Source: Nostoc sp. FACHB-280
GTDB taxonomy: Bacteria; Cyanobacteriota; Cyanobacteriia; Cyanobacteriales; Nostocaceae
Assembly (NCBI RefSeq): GCF_014697615.1
Contig: NZ_JACJSD010000036.1
Coordinates: 1-64,000 of the forward strand
Direction: 5' to 3'
DNA length: 64,000 nucleotides
The position numbers were made by a program, and so were the translations under genes. Of this stretch, positions 35,998 to 45,232 are shown one piece after another (position 1 is the stretch's first letter; each line of letters begins with the position of its first letter). The notes beneath the pieces are model-generated. The model saw only the letters and a program-made list of their open reading frames with translations. It did no database searches and was not told the origin of the DNA.

Positions 35998-38100
35998 ATG
36001 TTGGGAAACACACTTGTTGGAAGATACCAAATTATTAGCTATTTGGGAGGTGGGGGATTTGGTGAAACCTTTGTAGCTTGTGATACTCAACTTCCAGGTT
36101 CGCCGCAGTGTGTTGTTAAGCAACTCAAACCCCAAGTTAGCAATGCAGCCACCTTAGAGATAGCTAGGCGGTTATTTGACACCGAAGCACAAGTTCTTTA
36201 TAAATTAGGCACACACGATCGCATTCCCCAACTGTTAGCTTATTTTGAAGAAAATGCCGAATTTTATCTTGTCCAAGAATTCATCCCTGGACATGATTTA
36301 AGTAAAGAGTTAGTTTCCGGAAAAACTTTTAGCCAAGACCAAGTTATTTTACTCTTACAAGAAATACTCGAAATCTTAGAATTTGTTCATCAACAAAATG
36401 TTATTCATCGTGATATTAATCCCCGGAATTTACTCCGCCGCGACTCTGATAGCAGCTTAATTTTAATTGATTTCGGGGCGGTCAAACAAATTACAACCCA
36501 GGTAGTAACGCCGGAAGGACAAACAAAAGCGACTGTGGCTATTGGTACTCCTGGTTATCTCCCTAGCGAACAAGCCCAAGGTACACCAAAATTTAGTAGT
36601 GATATCTATGCGGTGGGTGTAATTGCTATTCAAGCTTTAACGGGAATACCTGCTGAAGAGTTAGAAAAAGATGCTGAAACAAATGAAATTATCTGGGAAA
36701 ATAAAGTGCAGGTTTCACCAGATTTGGCGCGATTTTTAAATAAAATGGTTTGTTACGATTTTCGGCAACGTTATGCTTCAGCAACAATAGCATTAGCAGC
36801 TTTAAAAAATCTCATTCAGCCGGAAAAGCAAACCATCAATATACCTCCAGGTATTTTACAAAAAAATATCAACCTGAAAAAGCATAGTAAAACTTTATTT
36901 ATCAAGTTATTGTGGGCAATTTTTCTTTTAACAATCACTGGTATAGCAGCTTTATTTGTGGTTAATAGAATTAATGCTAACAATGCTGTAGAGTTATCTA
37001 AGCAAGGAAATACACTATTTGAATTGCAACGTTATCAAGATGCTTTATCTGCCTATAAGCAAGCAGTAGAAATTAGACCAGATTATGCTCAAGGCTGGAA
37101 TGGACAGGGTAAAACATTATTTAAATTAAAACAATATGATGCAGCTTTAGTTGCTTATGAAAAGGCAATTCAAATTCAACCAGATTATCTAGATGCTTGG
37201 AGTGGCAGAGGTTTTACTTTACAAAAATTACAACGATTTCCAGAAGCGATCGCAGCTTTTGACAAAGCTTTACAACTCCATGATGATTACCCAGAAGTTT
37301 GGAATGCGAAGGGTGAAGTGTTTAGCGAGCTAAAGCAATATGATAACGCGATTAAAGCTTACGATAAAGCCATAGATTTAAAATCTGATTATGTCGAAGC
37401 TTGGTATAGTAAAGGCTTGGCATGGCAAAATTTAAAAAATTACGATGAAGCGATCGCAGCTTACGATCAAGCCTTAGAAATTAAATCTGATTATTATCAA
37501 GCATGGTATAATCGCGGCAATGCTTTGGTAAATTTAAACCGCTACGAAGATGCTTTTACAGCTTACGATAAAGCAGTACAATATCAGCCAAGTTATTATC
37601 CAGCTTGGTTATCAAGAGGTAACGTTCTGATTACCTTACGCCGCTATGCAGAAGCAGTAGAATCATTTAATCAAGTCGTCAAAAATGACCCAGATAATTA
37701 CCAAGCATGGTACAATCTTGGTTGGTCAAAACATCAACTACAACGCTACACCGAAGCAATCGCAGCTTATAATAAAGCCGCCAGTATTAAACGCAACGAT
37801 GAGCAATTGTGGTACAGTTTGGGCAATTCTCAATACAATTTGCAGCAATATCAAGAAGCGATCGCAGCTTATAATCGAGCATTACGCTACAACCCCAAAC
37901 ATTACGAAAGTTGGTACAGCCGAGGCAATGCCTTACTCAATTTAAACCGCTATCCAGAAGCGATCGCATCCTATAATCAAGCTATTAAATATAAACCAGA
38001 TTATCAAGAGGCGATCGCTGCACGCAACCAAGCCGAGAATCAACTACACAAAGATAAATCAAAACCCATCATCGTTCCCACAATACCTAATGCAAATTAA
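35998..38100 (+). CDS. Membrane Ser/Thr protein kinase with ten TPR repeats
   Basis: 700 residues. Kinase domain 1-270: P-loop LGGGGFGETF (16-25), Lys41 in VVKQLKP, HRD137-139, DFG158-160 and the GTPGYLPSEQ activation end. In subdomain VIb the usual HRDxKxxN reads HRDINPRN, so the catalytic-loop Lys is Asn141. One membrane helix follows near 300-320, then ten 34-residue TPRs of the form YxxGxxLxxLxRYxEAIAAYxxAL to near residue 680. The topology puts the kinase in the cytosol and the TPRs across the membrane. A typical large cyanobacterial Pkn; targets unknown. Confidence 0.9.
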   Translation: MLGNTLVGRYQIISYLGGGGFGETFVACDTQLPGSPQCVVKQLKPQVSNAATLEIARRLFDTEAQVLYKLGTHDRIPQLLAYFEENAEFYLVQEFIPGHDLSKELVSGKTFSQDQVILLLQEILEILEFVHQQNVIHRDINPRNLLRRDSDSSLILIDFGAVKQITTQVVTPEGQTKATVAIGTPGYLPSEQAQGTPKFSSDIYAVGVIAIQALTGIPAEELEKDAETNEIIWENKVQVSPDLARFLNKMVCYDFRQRYASATIALAALKNLIQPEKQTINIPPGILQKNINLKKHSKTLFIKLLWAIFLLTITGIAALFVVNRINANNAVELSKQGNTLFELQRYQDALSAYKQAVEIRPDYAQGWNGQGKTLFKLKQYDAALVAYEKAIQIQPDYLDAWSGRGFTLQKLQRFPEAIAAFDKALQLHDDYPEVWNAKGEVFSELKQYDNAIKAYDKAIDLKSDYVEAWYSKGLAWQNLKNYDEAIAAYDQALEIKSDYYQAWYNRGNALVNLNRYEDAFTAYDKAVQYQPSYYPAWLSRGNVLITLRRYAEAVESFNQVVKNDPDNYQAWYNLGWSKHQLQRYTEAIAAYNKAASIKRNDEQLWYSLGNSQYNLQQYQEAIAAYNRALRYNPKHYESWYSRGNALLNLNRYPEAIASYNQAIKYKPDYQEAIAARNQAENQLHKDKSKPIIVPTIPNAN

Positions 38101-38204
38101 CCACAGATGGACGCGGATGTAGACGCGTTAGCAGCTTACCGCAGGCTACGCAGATCATCAGGATAAAAATCTGAGTTAAAGCAGGTTTCATCTATGATGT
38201 ACAC

Positions 38205-38244
38205 AACACTAGCCTCTAGTCTCCAGCCTCTAGCCTCTTTTCCT
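38205..38244 (+). repeat. Heptamer tandem repeat CTAGCCT
   Basis: Units CTAGCCT, CTAGTCT, CCAGCCT and CTAGCCT follow each other between the kinase and the aldehyde dehydrogenase (convergent genes). The preceding stretch 38101-38160 (CCACAGATGGACGCGGATG) is another common dispersed repeat. Confidence 0.7.
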
Positions 38245-38276
38245 CTCTGTTCTACTCAACCACAAAACATCAGAAA

Positions 38277-39770
38277 CTAGCTTCGATTATCTATTTGGGC
38301 GCGTTGTAAATTACCAGAAAAGTCAACATACACACTCTTCCATTCTGTAAACACATCTAAAGCAGTGGTTCCGGCTTCGCGGTGTCCGTTACCTGTTTGC
38401 TTCACACCACCAAAAGGTAAATGTACTTCTGCGCCAATAGTCGGGCCATTAATATAGGTAATACCTGCTTCAATGTCGCGCATTGCCGTAAACGCTCGGT
38501 TAATATCACGGGTATAAATGGAAGAAGACAGACCGTAATTAGTATCATTGAGAATAGCGATCGCTTCTTCAAAGGAATTAACCTCAATTAATGCCACTAC
38601 AGGGCCAAATATCTCTTCACGGGCAACGCGCATATCTGGCGTAACATTATCTAAAATAGTGGGCAAAAAGAAATTCCCCGCTTTTAATTGTCCAACCCTT
38701 GCAATTTCGCCACCAATTAAAATTTTTGCCCCTTCTTCACGGGCGATGTTCATATATTCATTCACCCGTTGCAATTGTCTTTGATTAATTATCGGCCCAA
38801 TTTCTGTATCTTGGTCATAACCAGCACCCAAGCGTAACTTACTAGTACGCTCATACAACATAGCCGTAAACTCTTCTTTAATGTCACGGTGCAATATTAG
38901 CCGACTCGTAGCCGTACAACGTTGCCCAGTTGTGCCAAAAGCCCCCCACACAGCGCCATCTAAAGCCAGTCCTAAGTCTGCATCTTCCATTACTACTTGG
39001 GCATTTTTGCCGCCCATCTCCAGACAGACACGCTTGTGAGTGCGTCCGCAAGTTGCACCCACAAAAGCCCCTGTTTCCGAAGAACCAGTAAACGAAACTA
39101 AATCAACATTGGGATGTTCGACTAAAGCTTTACCAACTTCTTCACCAACACCATGTACTAAGTTAATTACACCAGCAGGTAAACCGGCGGCGGCGAAAAT
39201 TTCTACTAGTTTGGTTGCACAAGCGGGAGTATCTTCAGCAGGTTTGAGGATGACAGTATTTCCGCATACCAAAGCCGGCATAGCTTTCCAGCAAGGAATA
39301 GCCACAGGGAAATTCCAGGGTGTAATTAAAGCACAAACACCAATGGGCATTCGCACTGTCATCGCAAATTTATTCGGCATTTCTGAAGGTGTTGTTAACC
39401 CAAACAGCCGCCGTCCTTCCCCAGCACTATAAAAAGCACAGTCAATACCTTCCTGCACATCACCCCTAGCTTCGGTGAGGGGTTTACCCATTTCCCGACT
39501 AATTAATTGGGCAAGTTCTTCTTTATGCTGGAGTAATAATTCTCCCACACGAAAAATATATTCGGCTCTCGCTGGGGCGGGAACTTTTCGCCAAATGCGG
39601 TAAGCTTCACGGGCGGCGGCGACGGCTTTATCTACATCTTCAGAGTGAGAACGGGGAAAGGTGGCGACAACTTCGCTTACCAAAGCTGGGTTATAACTTT
39701 CCAGAATATTTCCTGTGGTAGCATCCACCCACTGACCATTAATATAATTGCGACAAGTTAGCAAAGACAT
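38277..39770 (-). CDS. NAD(P)-dependent aldehyde dehydrogenase
   Basis: 497 residues, standard ALDH length. NINGQW-type start, [13 protein letters not shown] (Asn of the oxyanion hole), [12 protein letters not shown] for the nucleotide, the general-base Glu in [12 protein letters not shown], the nucleophile Cys in [12 protein letters not shown] and [13 protein letters not shown] are all present. It oxidises an aldehyde to an acid; resemblance is to the semialdehyde dehydrogenase/2,5-dioxovalerate branch, but the substrate is not fixed. No obvious operon partner: the cyclase gene upstream on the same strand is 110 bp away. Confidence 0.9.
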   Translation of the reverse strand: MSLLTCRNYINGQWVDATTGNILESYNPALVSEVVATFPRSHSEDVDKAVAAAREAYRIWRKVPAPARAEYIFRVGELLLQHKEELAQLISREMGKPLTEARGDVQEGIDCAFYSAGEGRRLFGLTTPSEMPNKFAMTVRMPIGVCALITPWNFPVAIPCWKAMPALVCGNTVILKPAEDTPACATKLVEIFAAAGLPAGVINLVHGVGEEVGKALVEHPNVDLVSFTGSSETGAFVGATCGRTHKRVCLEMGGKNAQVVMEDADLGLALDGAVWGAFGTTGQRCTATSRLILHRDIKEEFTAMLYERTSKLRLGAGYDQDTEIGPIINQRQLQRVNEYMNIAREEGAKILIGGEIARVGQLKAGNFFLPTILDNVTPDMRVAREEIFGPVVALIEVNSFEEAIAILNDTNYGLSSSIYTRDINRAFTAMRDIEAGITYINGPTIGAEVHLPFGGVKQTGNGHREAGTTALDVFTEWKSVYVDFSGNLQRAQIDNRS

Positions 39771-39880
39771 AATTAGTATTTAAAAATTTCTTTGAGATAA
39801 TTGCTATAGATTTGATTCGCTTTCTACGTTAACGCCAAGTTTAAAGAATGGGCAGAAGGCGAAAAAGTTATACACAAAAG

Positions 39881-40582
39881 TTAAGGCACAAAAGCCAACA
39901 CACCCACAGGAGAACCAGAACCACCACGCAATCTGAGAATTGCGATCGCTAATGTAGTACCTTGAGGGGGTATTTGATCTAAATTCGTCAAATTCTCCAA
40001 CACAATACCCTGCTGTGCCAACACTAAACGGTTAGTCGTAAAACTGTTATCTTTTCCAGGATCAACACCGTGGGTATCAATTCCTACACCTGCAATTTGC
40101 CGTTCATCCAACAAAAACTGTGTAGCATCACCTCTAAAGCCTGGAAAGTGCATAATTCCTTCCGCATCCTGATTAAAAAAGGCATTGCTATCAGTCCACT
40201 TATGCTGCCAGCCAGTATACAGTATGACTAAACTACCCCTGGCAATTACACCATATTTTGCCTCCCAAGCCAGAATATCAGCAATACTCAAAGCATAATC
40301 AGGATTATTCCCGGCAACTTCGCAGACATCTATCACTACCGCCGATAAAACCAGTGATTCCGCCGCATATTCATCAATTCCCACACCAGCAGAATCAAAA
40401 CTATTCGGGGCGTTGATATGGGTAGCACTATGTTCACCTAACGCAAAACGCCGCAGATAGTAACCATCATTTTGAATATCAGCAACAGTGTTAAATTCTA
40501 TCGCTGGGTCGCCCGGCCATAAAGGAATATTTCTCTCAATAATATGGCTTAAGTGTATAACGCGAGAATAATTAATTTGCAT
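39881..40582 (-). CDS. Cyclase/kynurenine formamidase-like protein with altered metal motif
   Basis: 233 residues from ATG 40582; the frame is open to an ATG at 40681, but the family begins at VIHLSHIIERNIPLWPGDP. The usual metal motif HTGTHxDAPxHF reads EHSATHINAPNSF: the two first His remain, Asp is Asn and the last His is Ser. VAGVGIDTHGVDPG and AQQGIVLENLTNL match the rest of the family, which hydrolyses amides or lactones. Activity may therefore be changed. Same strand as the aldehyde dehydrogenase. Confidence 0.8.
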   Translation of the reverse strand: MQINYSRVIHLSHIIERNIPLWPGDPAIEFNTVADIQNDGYYLRRFALGEHSATHINAPNSFDSAGVGIDEYAAESLVLSAVVIDVCEVAGNNPDYALSIADILAWEAKYGVIARGSLVILYTGWQHKWTDSNAFFNQDAEGIMHFPGFRGDATQFLLDERQIAGVGIDTHGVDPGKDNSFTTNRLVLAQQGIVLENLTNLDQIPPQGTTLAIAILRLRGGSGSPVGVLAFVP

Positions 40583-40764
40583 AAATTTTATAGTGTTTTC
40601 TAGTTTGTTGAAGTCAAGATTTAGCTGTGTGTATTTGTGATTAATAACTTTAACTGATATCAAATCTATCTGAAGAAACATATACAGCGTTTCTCATTTT
40701 AGTGAGATACAAGCAAGAATAATTAACCGCCGATTAACCCGGATAAACGCAGATGAAGAAATTT

Positions 40765-40804
40765 CTCTTCTCTCTCTGCGTTCTCTGCGTCTCTGTGGTT
40801 CGTT
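40765..40804 (-). repeat. Dispersed ACGCAGAG-type repeat, intergenic copy
   Basis: Minus-strand reading AACGAACCACAGAGACGCAG followed by AGAACGCAGAGAGAG units; the counterpart of 1709-1743. Confidence 0.7.
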
Positions 40805-40916
40805 AATAAAATTCGTAAGTATCCTAATAACAAAAAACTCTCACTCTAGCCCAAATAATATAGAGCTTGAATGAGAGTTTTTATCAGTCAAGATTTGACA
40901 TTCACTGCACACAATA

Positions 40917-41696
40917 TTACCGGAAATTTCCAGGATTTAAGCGAGTCCGATTTTGAGATTGAGTCGGAGTTTGACGGCGAATTGCCACACCATTGCGTAA
41001 TTGTGTTCCGGTTCCACCATCTTTGCGATCGAGGAAAGGTTTAAGATTAATGCCACTTCTCGATGAGCTAACTCTGCGATTATTTCCACCTAAAATTGTA
41101 CGTCCGATATTGTAAATTTCATCTGCGCCGCCTCTATTGTTGCGGAAAGTATTCACAGCAGTAGTTTGTTGACCATCATCCGCAGAAATTAAATTTTGGA
41201 AAATGCTATTACGGACAGTATAAGGGTCTTTGTCTCTTGGTACTGTCAACACAATTCGACAACTAGAGTTAGCTTCGGTAGTGACACAAACAATATTTTC
41301 GTTATTCAAGAAACCTGTTTGGAGTTCTTGTAAACCATCGGGACGATATTCTTCTAAGCGTTGAGCAATGGTAACACAACGTTTGTAAGGATCCCAACCA
41401 CCACCCAATTGTGCAGGAGCCGCCCAAGGAAAGAATCTTCCTGGTTGGCTTTCTGGTTGATACATTACTATATATTGACCATTGCTGTTTTGACAGCTAA
41501 ATCTGGTACCAGTCGCTACAGTACCGCTAGAGGAAGTGTCTACAGGATTTGATGAACCTGATGGATAAGGATCGGAAGTGGTAGGTACGACAATACCACC
41601 ACCATCATTAACTTGAGCAAAGGCGGCGGAATTACCTAAAAATAAAGATAAGCCCAAACCGCTTAAACATAATAGCTTCAAGGGTTGAAATGCCAT
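40917..41696 (-). CDS. COP23-domain secreted protein
   Basis: 259 residues with a signal peptide (LLCLSGLGLSLFLGNSAAFA). The core TRFSCQNSNGQYIVMY, WDPYKRCVTIAQRLEEYR and NENIVCVTTEANSSCRIVLT, with four cysteines, is the COP23 domain named after a circadian-oscillating protein of Cyanothece. Function unknown; likely periplasmic or membrane-associated. Linkers before and after are Ser/Gly and Arg/Asn-rich. It lies 70 bp downstream of the M48 protease on the same strand and might share a transcript with it. Confidence 0.82.
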   Translation of the reverse strand: MAFQPLKLLCLSGLGLSLFLGNSAAFAQVNDGGGIVVPTTSDPYPSGSSNPVDTSSSGTVATGTRFSCQNSNGQYIVMYQPESQPGRFFPWAAPAQLGGGWDPYKRCVTIAQRLEEYRPDGLQELQTGFLNNENIVCVTTEANSSCRIVLTVPRDKDPYTVRNSIFQNLISADDGQQTTAVNTFRNNRGGADEIYNIGRTILGGNNRRVSSSRSGINLKPFLDRKDGGTGTQLRNGVAIRRQTPTQSQNRTRLNPGNFR

Positions 41697-41766
41697 AAAT
41701 TATCCTTTAGTAGATATGAGGTTAGCTAATTGATAATTTCAGTGACGCAAAAATTTGTTTTTTGAT

Positions 41767-43374
41767 TCATTCAGAACGCCGCTTTTTCTCTTTTCGTTCT
41801 TTTTCTTCTTTGAGGATTTGTTTGACTTTGGTTTGAATGGCTGTGTGACGTTCAACGCCTTCATAACTGTAGCGGTTGTATTTACCACGAATAATCAAGT
41901 TTTCGAGATAATTCACCCGTTCTTTACCACCTGGGTGGGATGATAACCAAGTCGGAGGCGCATTTTTTTGTTGTTTTTGTAGCGTCGCCATCAAGTTACG
42001 CAACCCATCAGCAGCATAGCCATTAGCCACAATTAAGCGAGTACCCAAAACATCTGCTTGACGTTCCATCTCACGACTGTAGCTGAGGGAGAAAAGTTGA
42101 CCGACTGTACCGCCAAAAGGCAGATATTGAGTAACGTTAGAAATCAGGTTTCCTTGAGTAATTAATTGAAAACCGTGGGATAAAACTACGTGAGATAATT
42201 CATGACCAATTAACCCAGCGAGTTCAGCTTCAGAATTACTTTTAGCGATCGCACCAGCATTAATAAAAACTTTACCTCCTGGTAAGGCAAAGGCGTTCAA
42301 TTCTTCTTCAGGAATCACAAAAAATTCGTATTTAAATTCGGTGCGTCCTGAAACTTTCACTAGTTTCTGCCCAATTTCGTTCACATAGGCCAGCACTTCC
42401 TCATCTTTAACTAATGGTAGCTGTTGTTTTGCCTGTTTTGCTACCGACTCACCCACCGCACCTTCGCCTTGTAGCAGCAAGATGGTAGAGTCTAAGGCAG
42501 AAAACGGCCCTAACAAACTACCTGTAACCGCATAGCCAACTGCACCTGTAATAATGTTAGCGAGAGTATTACCTCTAATTTCTTCGCGGATATGGGCTTT
42601 GTAGCGTTTGAGATTTTTTTCTGCAAGTTGGGTAAATTCCTCGGCTTGCGGATCATTAGGATAAAGAATCGCAAATTGACGCGCTGCTAAGGATGCTTCC
42701 ATCCATTTTTTTTCATCAGCCAGTGCGGTAACTTTAGCTTTAATTAAATCTGGCTGATCGGGATATATTGATGATGCTTGTTCTAAAATCTCTACAGCTT
42801 CTTTGGGGCGATTATATTGCTTGAGAATCTCAGCATAGCGAATATGACCAGGAATAAATTCGGGATACTGTTCAACCAAAAGTTTTAGCGGTACTTCTGT
42901 TCTTGTTTGCAACTTAGCCGCAATTCCGGCTTCTGATTCTCGCCAGTAAACTTTACCTGCTGGGGATAGTTGCGTCGGGTCAACAATGGCTGGTTTACGT
43001 TCTTGAGTTGCACTATCTGTGTTGGCGAATGGTGTTTTAACTTCCCGATAGAGTTTTTCTGCCTCAGTAATATTTCCGGCGAGGTATAATTTATCAGCTT
43101 CGATAAATTTTTGTTGACGGGCAAGTTCTTCAGGCGTGAGTGCAGGTTCCGTGGCAGTGTCTGTTTTTTTCGGTTCAGTCGCTTCTGGTTTGGGCGTTTG
43201 GTTAGGCTGTGAACTTTCGGAACTGGGTGTATCTGTTGTTTCTACGGTGGTAGTGGCAGGTTCTTGGGCTGGAACAGGTGCTAAAGGTTGCGTCAGAATA
43301 ATTACAATTGAAGTACTAACTGACAACAAAATCCAACTCAAGGTGAGCAGCAGAGACTTCCTGGTTCGTTTCAT
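41767..43374 (-). CDS. M48-family metalloprotease with N-terminal TPR-like region (BepA-like)
   Basis: 535 residues. A membrane anchor or signal (LLLTLSWILLSVSTSIVIIL) is followed by a Thr/Pro/Glu-rich linker, helical repeats (about 95-265) and the peptidase domain with zinc motif GHELSHVVLSHG and the downstream Glu in YSREMERQADVLGTRL. Relatives such as BepA do quality control of outer-membrane proteins, though BepA has its TPRs after the protease domain; here the order is reversed. Acts at the periplasmic face by inference. Divergent from the fur gene. Confidence 0.87.
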   Translation of the reverse strand: MKRTRKSLLLTLSWILLSVSTSIVIILTQPLAPVPAQEPATTTVETTDTPSSESSQPNQTPKPEATEPKKTDTATEPALTPEELARQQKFIEADKLYLAGNITEAEKLYREVKTPFANTDSATQERKPAIVDPTQLSPAGKVYWRESEAGIAAKLQTRTEVPLKLLVEQYPEFIPGHIRYAEILKQYNRPKEAVEILEQASSIYPDQPDLIKAKVTALADEKKWMEASLAARQFAILYPNDPQAEEFTQLAEKNLKRYKAHIREEIRGNTLANIITGAVGYAVTGSLLGPFSALDSTILLLQGEGAVGESVAKQAKQQLPLVKDEEVLAYVNEIGQKLVKVSGRTEFKYEFFVIPEEELNAFALPGGKVFINAGAIAKSNSEAELAGLIGHELSHVVLSHGFQLITQGNLISNVTQYLPFGGTVGQLFSLSYSREMERQADVLGTRLIVANGYAADGLRNLMATLQKQQKNAPPTWLSSHPGGKERVNYLENLIIRGKYNRYSYEGVERHTAIQTKVKQILKEEKERKEKKRRSE

Positions 43375-43694
43375 GCTGAGTTCATTTATGCAAAGGGATT
43401 GTTTTAATGCTATGAGTAACTGACCTCATCCGCCTAGAGCGATCGCTACTGTTTTCCTTCAATCTCAGGGTATAAAGAGTGCTGAGTGGAAAGTGCTGAG
43501 TGCTGAGTTAAAAGACCGCCCACGAGCGTGGTATTTATCATAGTACTAAAGTGTTGAGTATTTTTTTCTGACTCAGCACTGAGAATGATCAAGTTTTGCT
43601 GTTTCAACTGATATGATGAAATCATAACTATTCTGAACTAAGACTTATATATTAGTGAGAAATACTCTCTACAATTTATCTTTCTGAAAAACGT
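43375..43694. other. Gap with AGTGCTG repeats between M48 and fur
   Basis: No gene. GTGCTGAGTGG, AAGTGCTGAGTGCTGAGTT (about 43480-43508) and an inverted ACTCAGCACTGAG (about 43571-43583) are the same heptamer family as around rnhA. A small CCACG-AG-CGTGG stem lies at about 43519-43530. Confidence 0.6.
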
Positions 43695-43700
43695 TATAAT
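43695..43700 (+). promoter_or_regulatory. -10 element of the fur-like gene
   Basis: TATAAT in ACGTTATAATAGTGG. The start of transcription would fall near 43707, so GTG 43709 would be nearly leaderless and ATG 43739 becomes the better start. No clear -35 hexamer is seen, which suits an activated or metal-controlled promoter. Confidence 0.5.
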
Positions 43701-43738
43701 AGTGGTCTGTGTCTGTTAATCTGATTCAAGTGAATGCT

Positions 43739-44170
43739 ATGCAGCAAAAAGCTGATGAAATTGTCAAAACACTCAAGGGTAAGGGATTGCGAGTAACGCC
43801 TCAACGCTTTGCCGTCTATGCCAATCTACTAGGGCGAGAAGACCACCCCACAGTAGACCAAATTCTGACAAGCTTGAATCAAGATGCACCAACTTCCTCT
43901 CAAGCCACAGTTTATGCTGCACTCCAAGCCTTACGGGAAGTCGGCTTAGTGCGAGAAGTACTGTTAGAAGAAGGTGTCTCACGTTACGATGCCAATGTTG
44001 GGCTACACCATCATTTTCGCTGCAACTGTTGTGGTGCAATTGAAGACATTGATTGGAATACCTTTCAGTGCATTGATTTAAATAAACTGCGTTCGGGGTT
44101 AAAAGCCGAACGCTATGAAGTAACTGTGCAGGGAACTTGCGATCGCTGTCAAACAAAGTTGGAAGTGTAA
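43739..44170 (+). CDS. Fur-family regulator, PerR/FurC-like
   Basis: 143 residues from ATG 43739. Winged helix LRVTPQRFAVYANLLGRED and SSQATVYAALQALREVGLV; metal-binding block GLHHHFRCNCCGAIEDI; second CxxC in GTCDRCQ. Two CxxC pairs give a structural zinc site, and the His-rich regulatory site fits PerR-type peroxide sensing by metal-catalysed oxidation. Of the three Fur paralogues in Anabaena it most resembles FurC (PerR). Expected targets are peroxide-defence genes and itself; none are adjacent. Confidence 0.87.
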   Translation: MQQKADEIVKTLKGKGLRVTPQRFAVYANLLGREDHPTVDQILTSLNQDAPTSSQATVYAALQALREVGLVREVLLEEGVSRYDANVGLHHHFRCNCCGAIEDIDWNTFQCIDLNKLRSGLKAERYEVTVQGTCDRCQTKLEV

Positions 44171-44227
44171 AATTTCAGTGCGATCGCAATACAATGAATA
44201 AGATATTCTATCGATATCTCAGTTCTT

Positions 44228-44464
44228 ATGAATGGTTCAGGTGACATTGATGCTCAAGTGACATTGCCGATGGAACTATATCAGGTGATCGCACAACGAG
44301 CGCAAGCTCATGGAAATTCGGTGAGTGGAGAGATTGTCGCACTGCTGACTCCTTTGCTGGTACAAATACCCAATGAGTTAGAGGTAGAATTTGCAGCATG
44401 GGAAGCAGCGAGTGATGAGGATTGGCTGACTACAGAAGGAATGCTGGCATCTCTGGGAGAATGA
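44228..44464 (+). CDS. Ribbon-helix-helix antitoxin-like protein
   Basis: 78 residues. The N-terminal half (AQVTLPMELYQVIAQRAQ, then GNSVSGEIVALL) is an RHH DNA-binding fold; the acidic C-terminus (EFAAWEAASDEDWLTTEG) would wrap a toxin. It lies directly before a shortened MazF/PemK frame, so it is the antitoxin of a decayed type II module and may now be only an autoregulatory DNA-binding protein. Confidence 0.65.
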   Translation: MNGSGDIDAQVTLPMELYQVIAQRAQAHGNSVSGEIVALLTPLLVQIPNELEVEFAAWEAASDEDWLTTEGMLASLGE

Positions 44465-44468
44465 GATA

Positions 44469-44576
44469 GTGAGAGGGGATGTTCTGTTGGTAAGTTTACC
44501 AGATTCAGATAAACGAGAAGAACAAGGTAATCGCCCAGCGATCGCTGTCAAGGAAAGTCTGAAGTGTGAAATTTGA
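44469..44576 (+). pseudogene. Truncated MazF/PemK-type toxin remnant
   Basis: A 35-codon frame from GTG 44469, five bases after the antitoxin stop. It reads VRGDVLLVSLPDSDKREEQG then NRPAIAVKESL and stops. RGDVxLVxLPxSDxREQQGxRPAxxV is the N-terminal signature of MazF/PemK RNases, which normally have about 110 residues. The remaining two-thirds is missing, and the next gene starts its 3' end 18 bp later, so a deletion has removed the toxin body. Confidence 0.7.
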
Positions 44577-44593
44577 GTGTTGGGTTGCTGTGT

Positions 44594-45148
44594 TTACCTT
44601 GGTGCTTTACGCCAACCAGCTGCGATCGCTTCTTTCTCTGTACAAAACCACCTCTCTCCCTTCAATGGATCAATAACAGTTGATCCATAATCTTCCATAC
44701 CTGGGAGATGATAAAACTTGTTTCCTGTTGCAATTGAAATATTGCCTTTAATCATACATCCCGGCTTCATAATAGATGTAATTGGTGGGGGAAAAGGACT
44801 ACGACTAATTGGTGGGGGAAAAGGACTACGACTAAACAGAGCAATGGCAGCTAAAATTACGACCCCAACGGCGGTTTTGAGCGATCCACCTTTTCTGTTT
44901 CTTCTCTTAGTTGACGAAGTTTGAGGCACAACACCTTGAATGGAGGCTTTGGTAGCACGTATCTTGCCATTTGCTTCAATAACTTGCTCGTATAGAATTG
45001 TATCTCCAAGCGTTGGGCGACGACCTGCTCCTTTCAAAGCACTGATATGTAAGAAAACCTCTTTACCACCACCATCGGGTTTGATAAAGCCAAAGCCTCT
45101 ATCATCCTTCCAAGTTGTTAGTTGCCCTTTGTGTAAAGTAGGTTTCAT
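44594..45148 (-). CDS. Cold-shock domain - membrane helix - sunset domain fusion protein
   Basis: 184 residues. Residues 5-70 are a cold-shock domain with RNP1 (DRGFGFIKPDG) and RNP2 (KEVFLHISA). A basic stretch (STKRRNRKGG) and one membrane helix (TAVGVVILAAIALF, about 92-106) follow, then a tandem SRSPFPPPI linker, then a C-terminal Cys/Trp domain (GCMIKGNISIATGNKFYHLP and GERWFCTEKEAIAAGWRKA) of the sunset type seen at the end of nuclease-like proteins. RNA or ssDNA binding at the cytosolic membrane face with an extracytoplasmic domain is inferred. Confidence 0.8.
   Translation of the reverse strand: MKPTLHKGQLTTWKDDRGFGFIKPDGGGKEVFLHISALKGAGRRPTLGDTILYEQVIEANGKIRATKASIQGVVPQTSSTKRRNRKGGSLKTAVGVVILAAIALFSRSPFPPPISRSPFPPPITSIMKPGCMIKGNISIATGNKFYHLPGMEDYGSTVIDPLKGERWFCTEKEAIAAGWRKAPR
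44779..44832. repeat. 27-bp tandem duplication inside the cold-shock fusion gene
   Basis: TAATTGGTGGGGGAAAAGGA plus CTACGAC occurs twice in a row (44779-44805 and 44806-44832). In frame it encodes SRSPFPPPI twice, lengthening the linker after the membrane helix. Confidence 0.9.
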
Positions 45149-45232
45149 ACAACAGTCTCAAGGTGATGCCTATTTGGTAGTTTTCCCAAATTTAGGATCT
45201 TTGATCTCAATAGAAGTAGGAAATTTTACATT

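Noticed and set aside
37200..38030. DNA tandem repeat in the Ser/Thr kinase gene as a mobile or satellite repeat
   Set aside because: The 102-bp period is explained by 34-residue TPRs in the protein.
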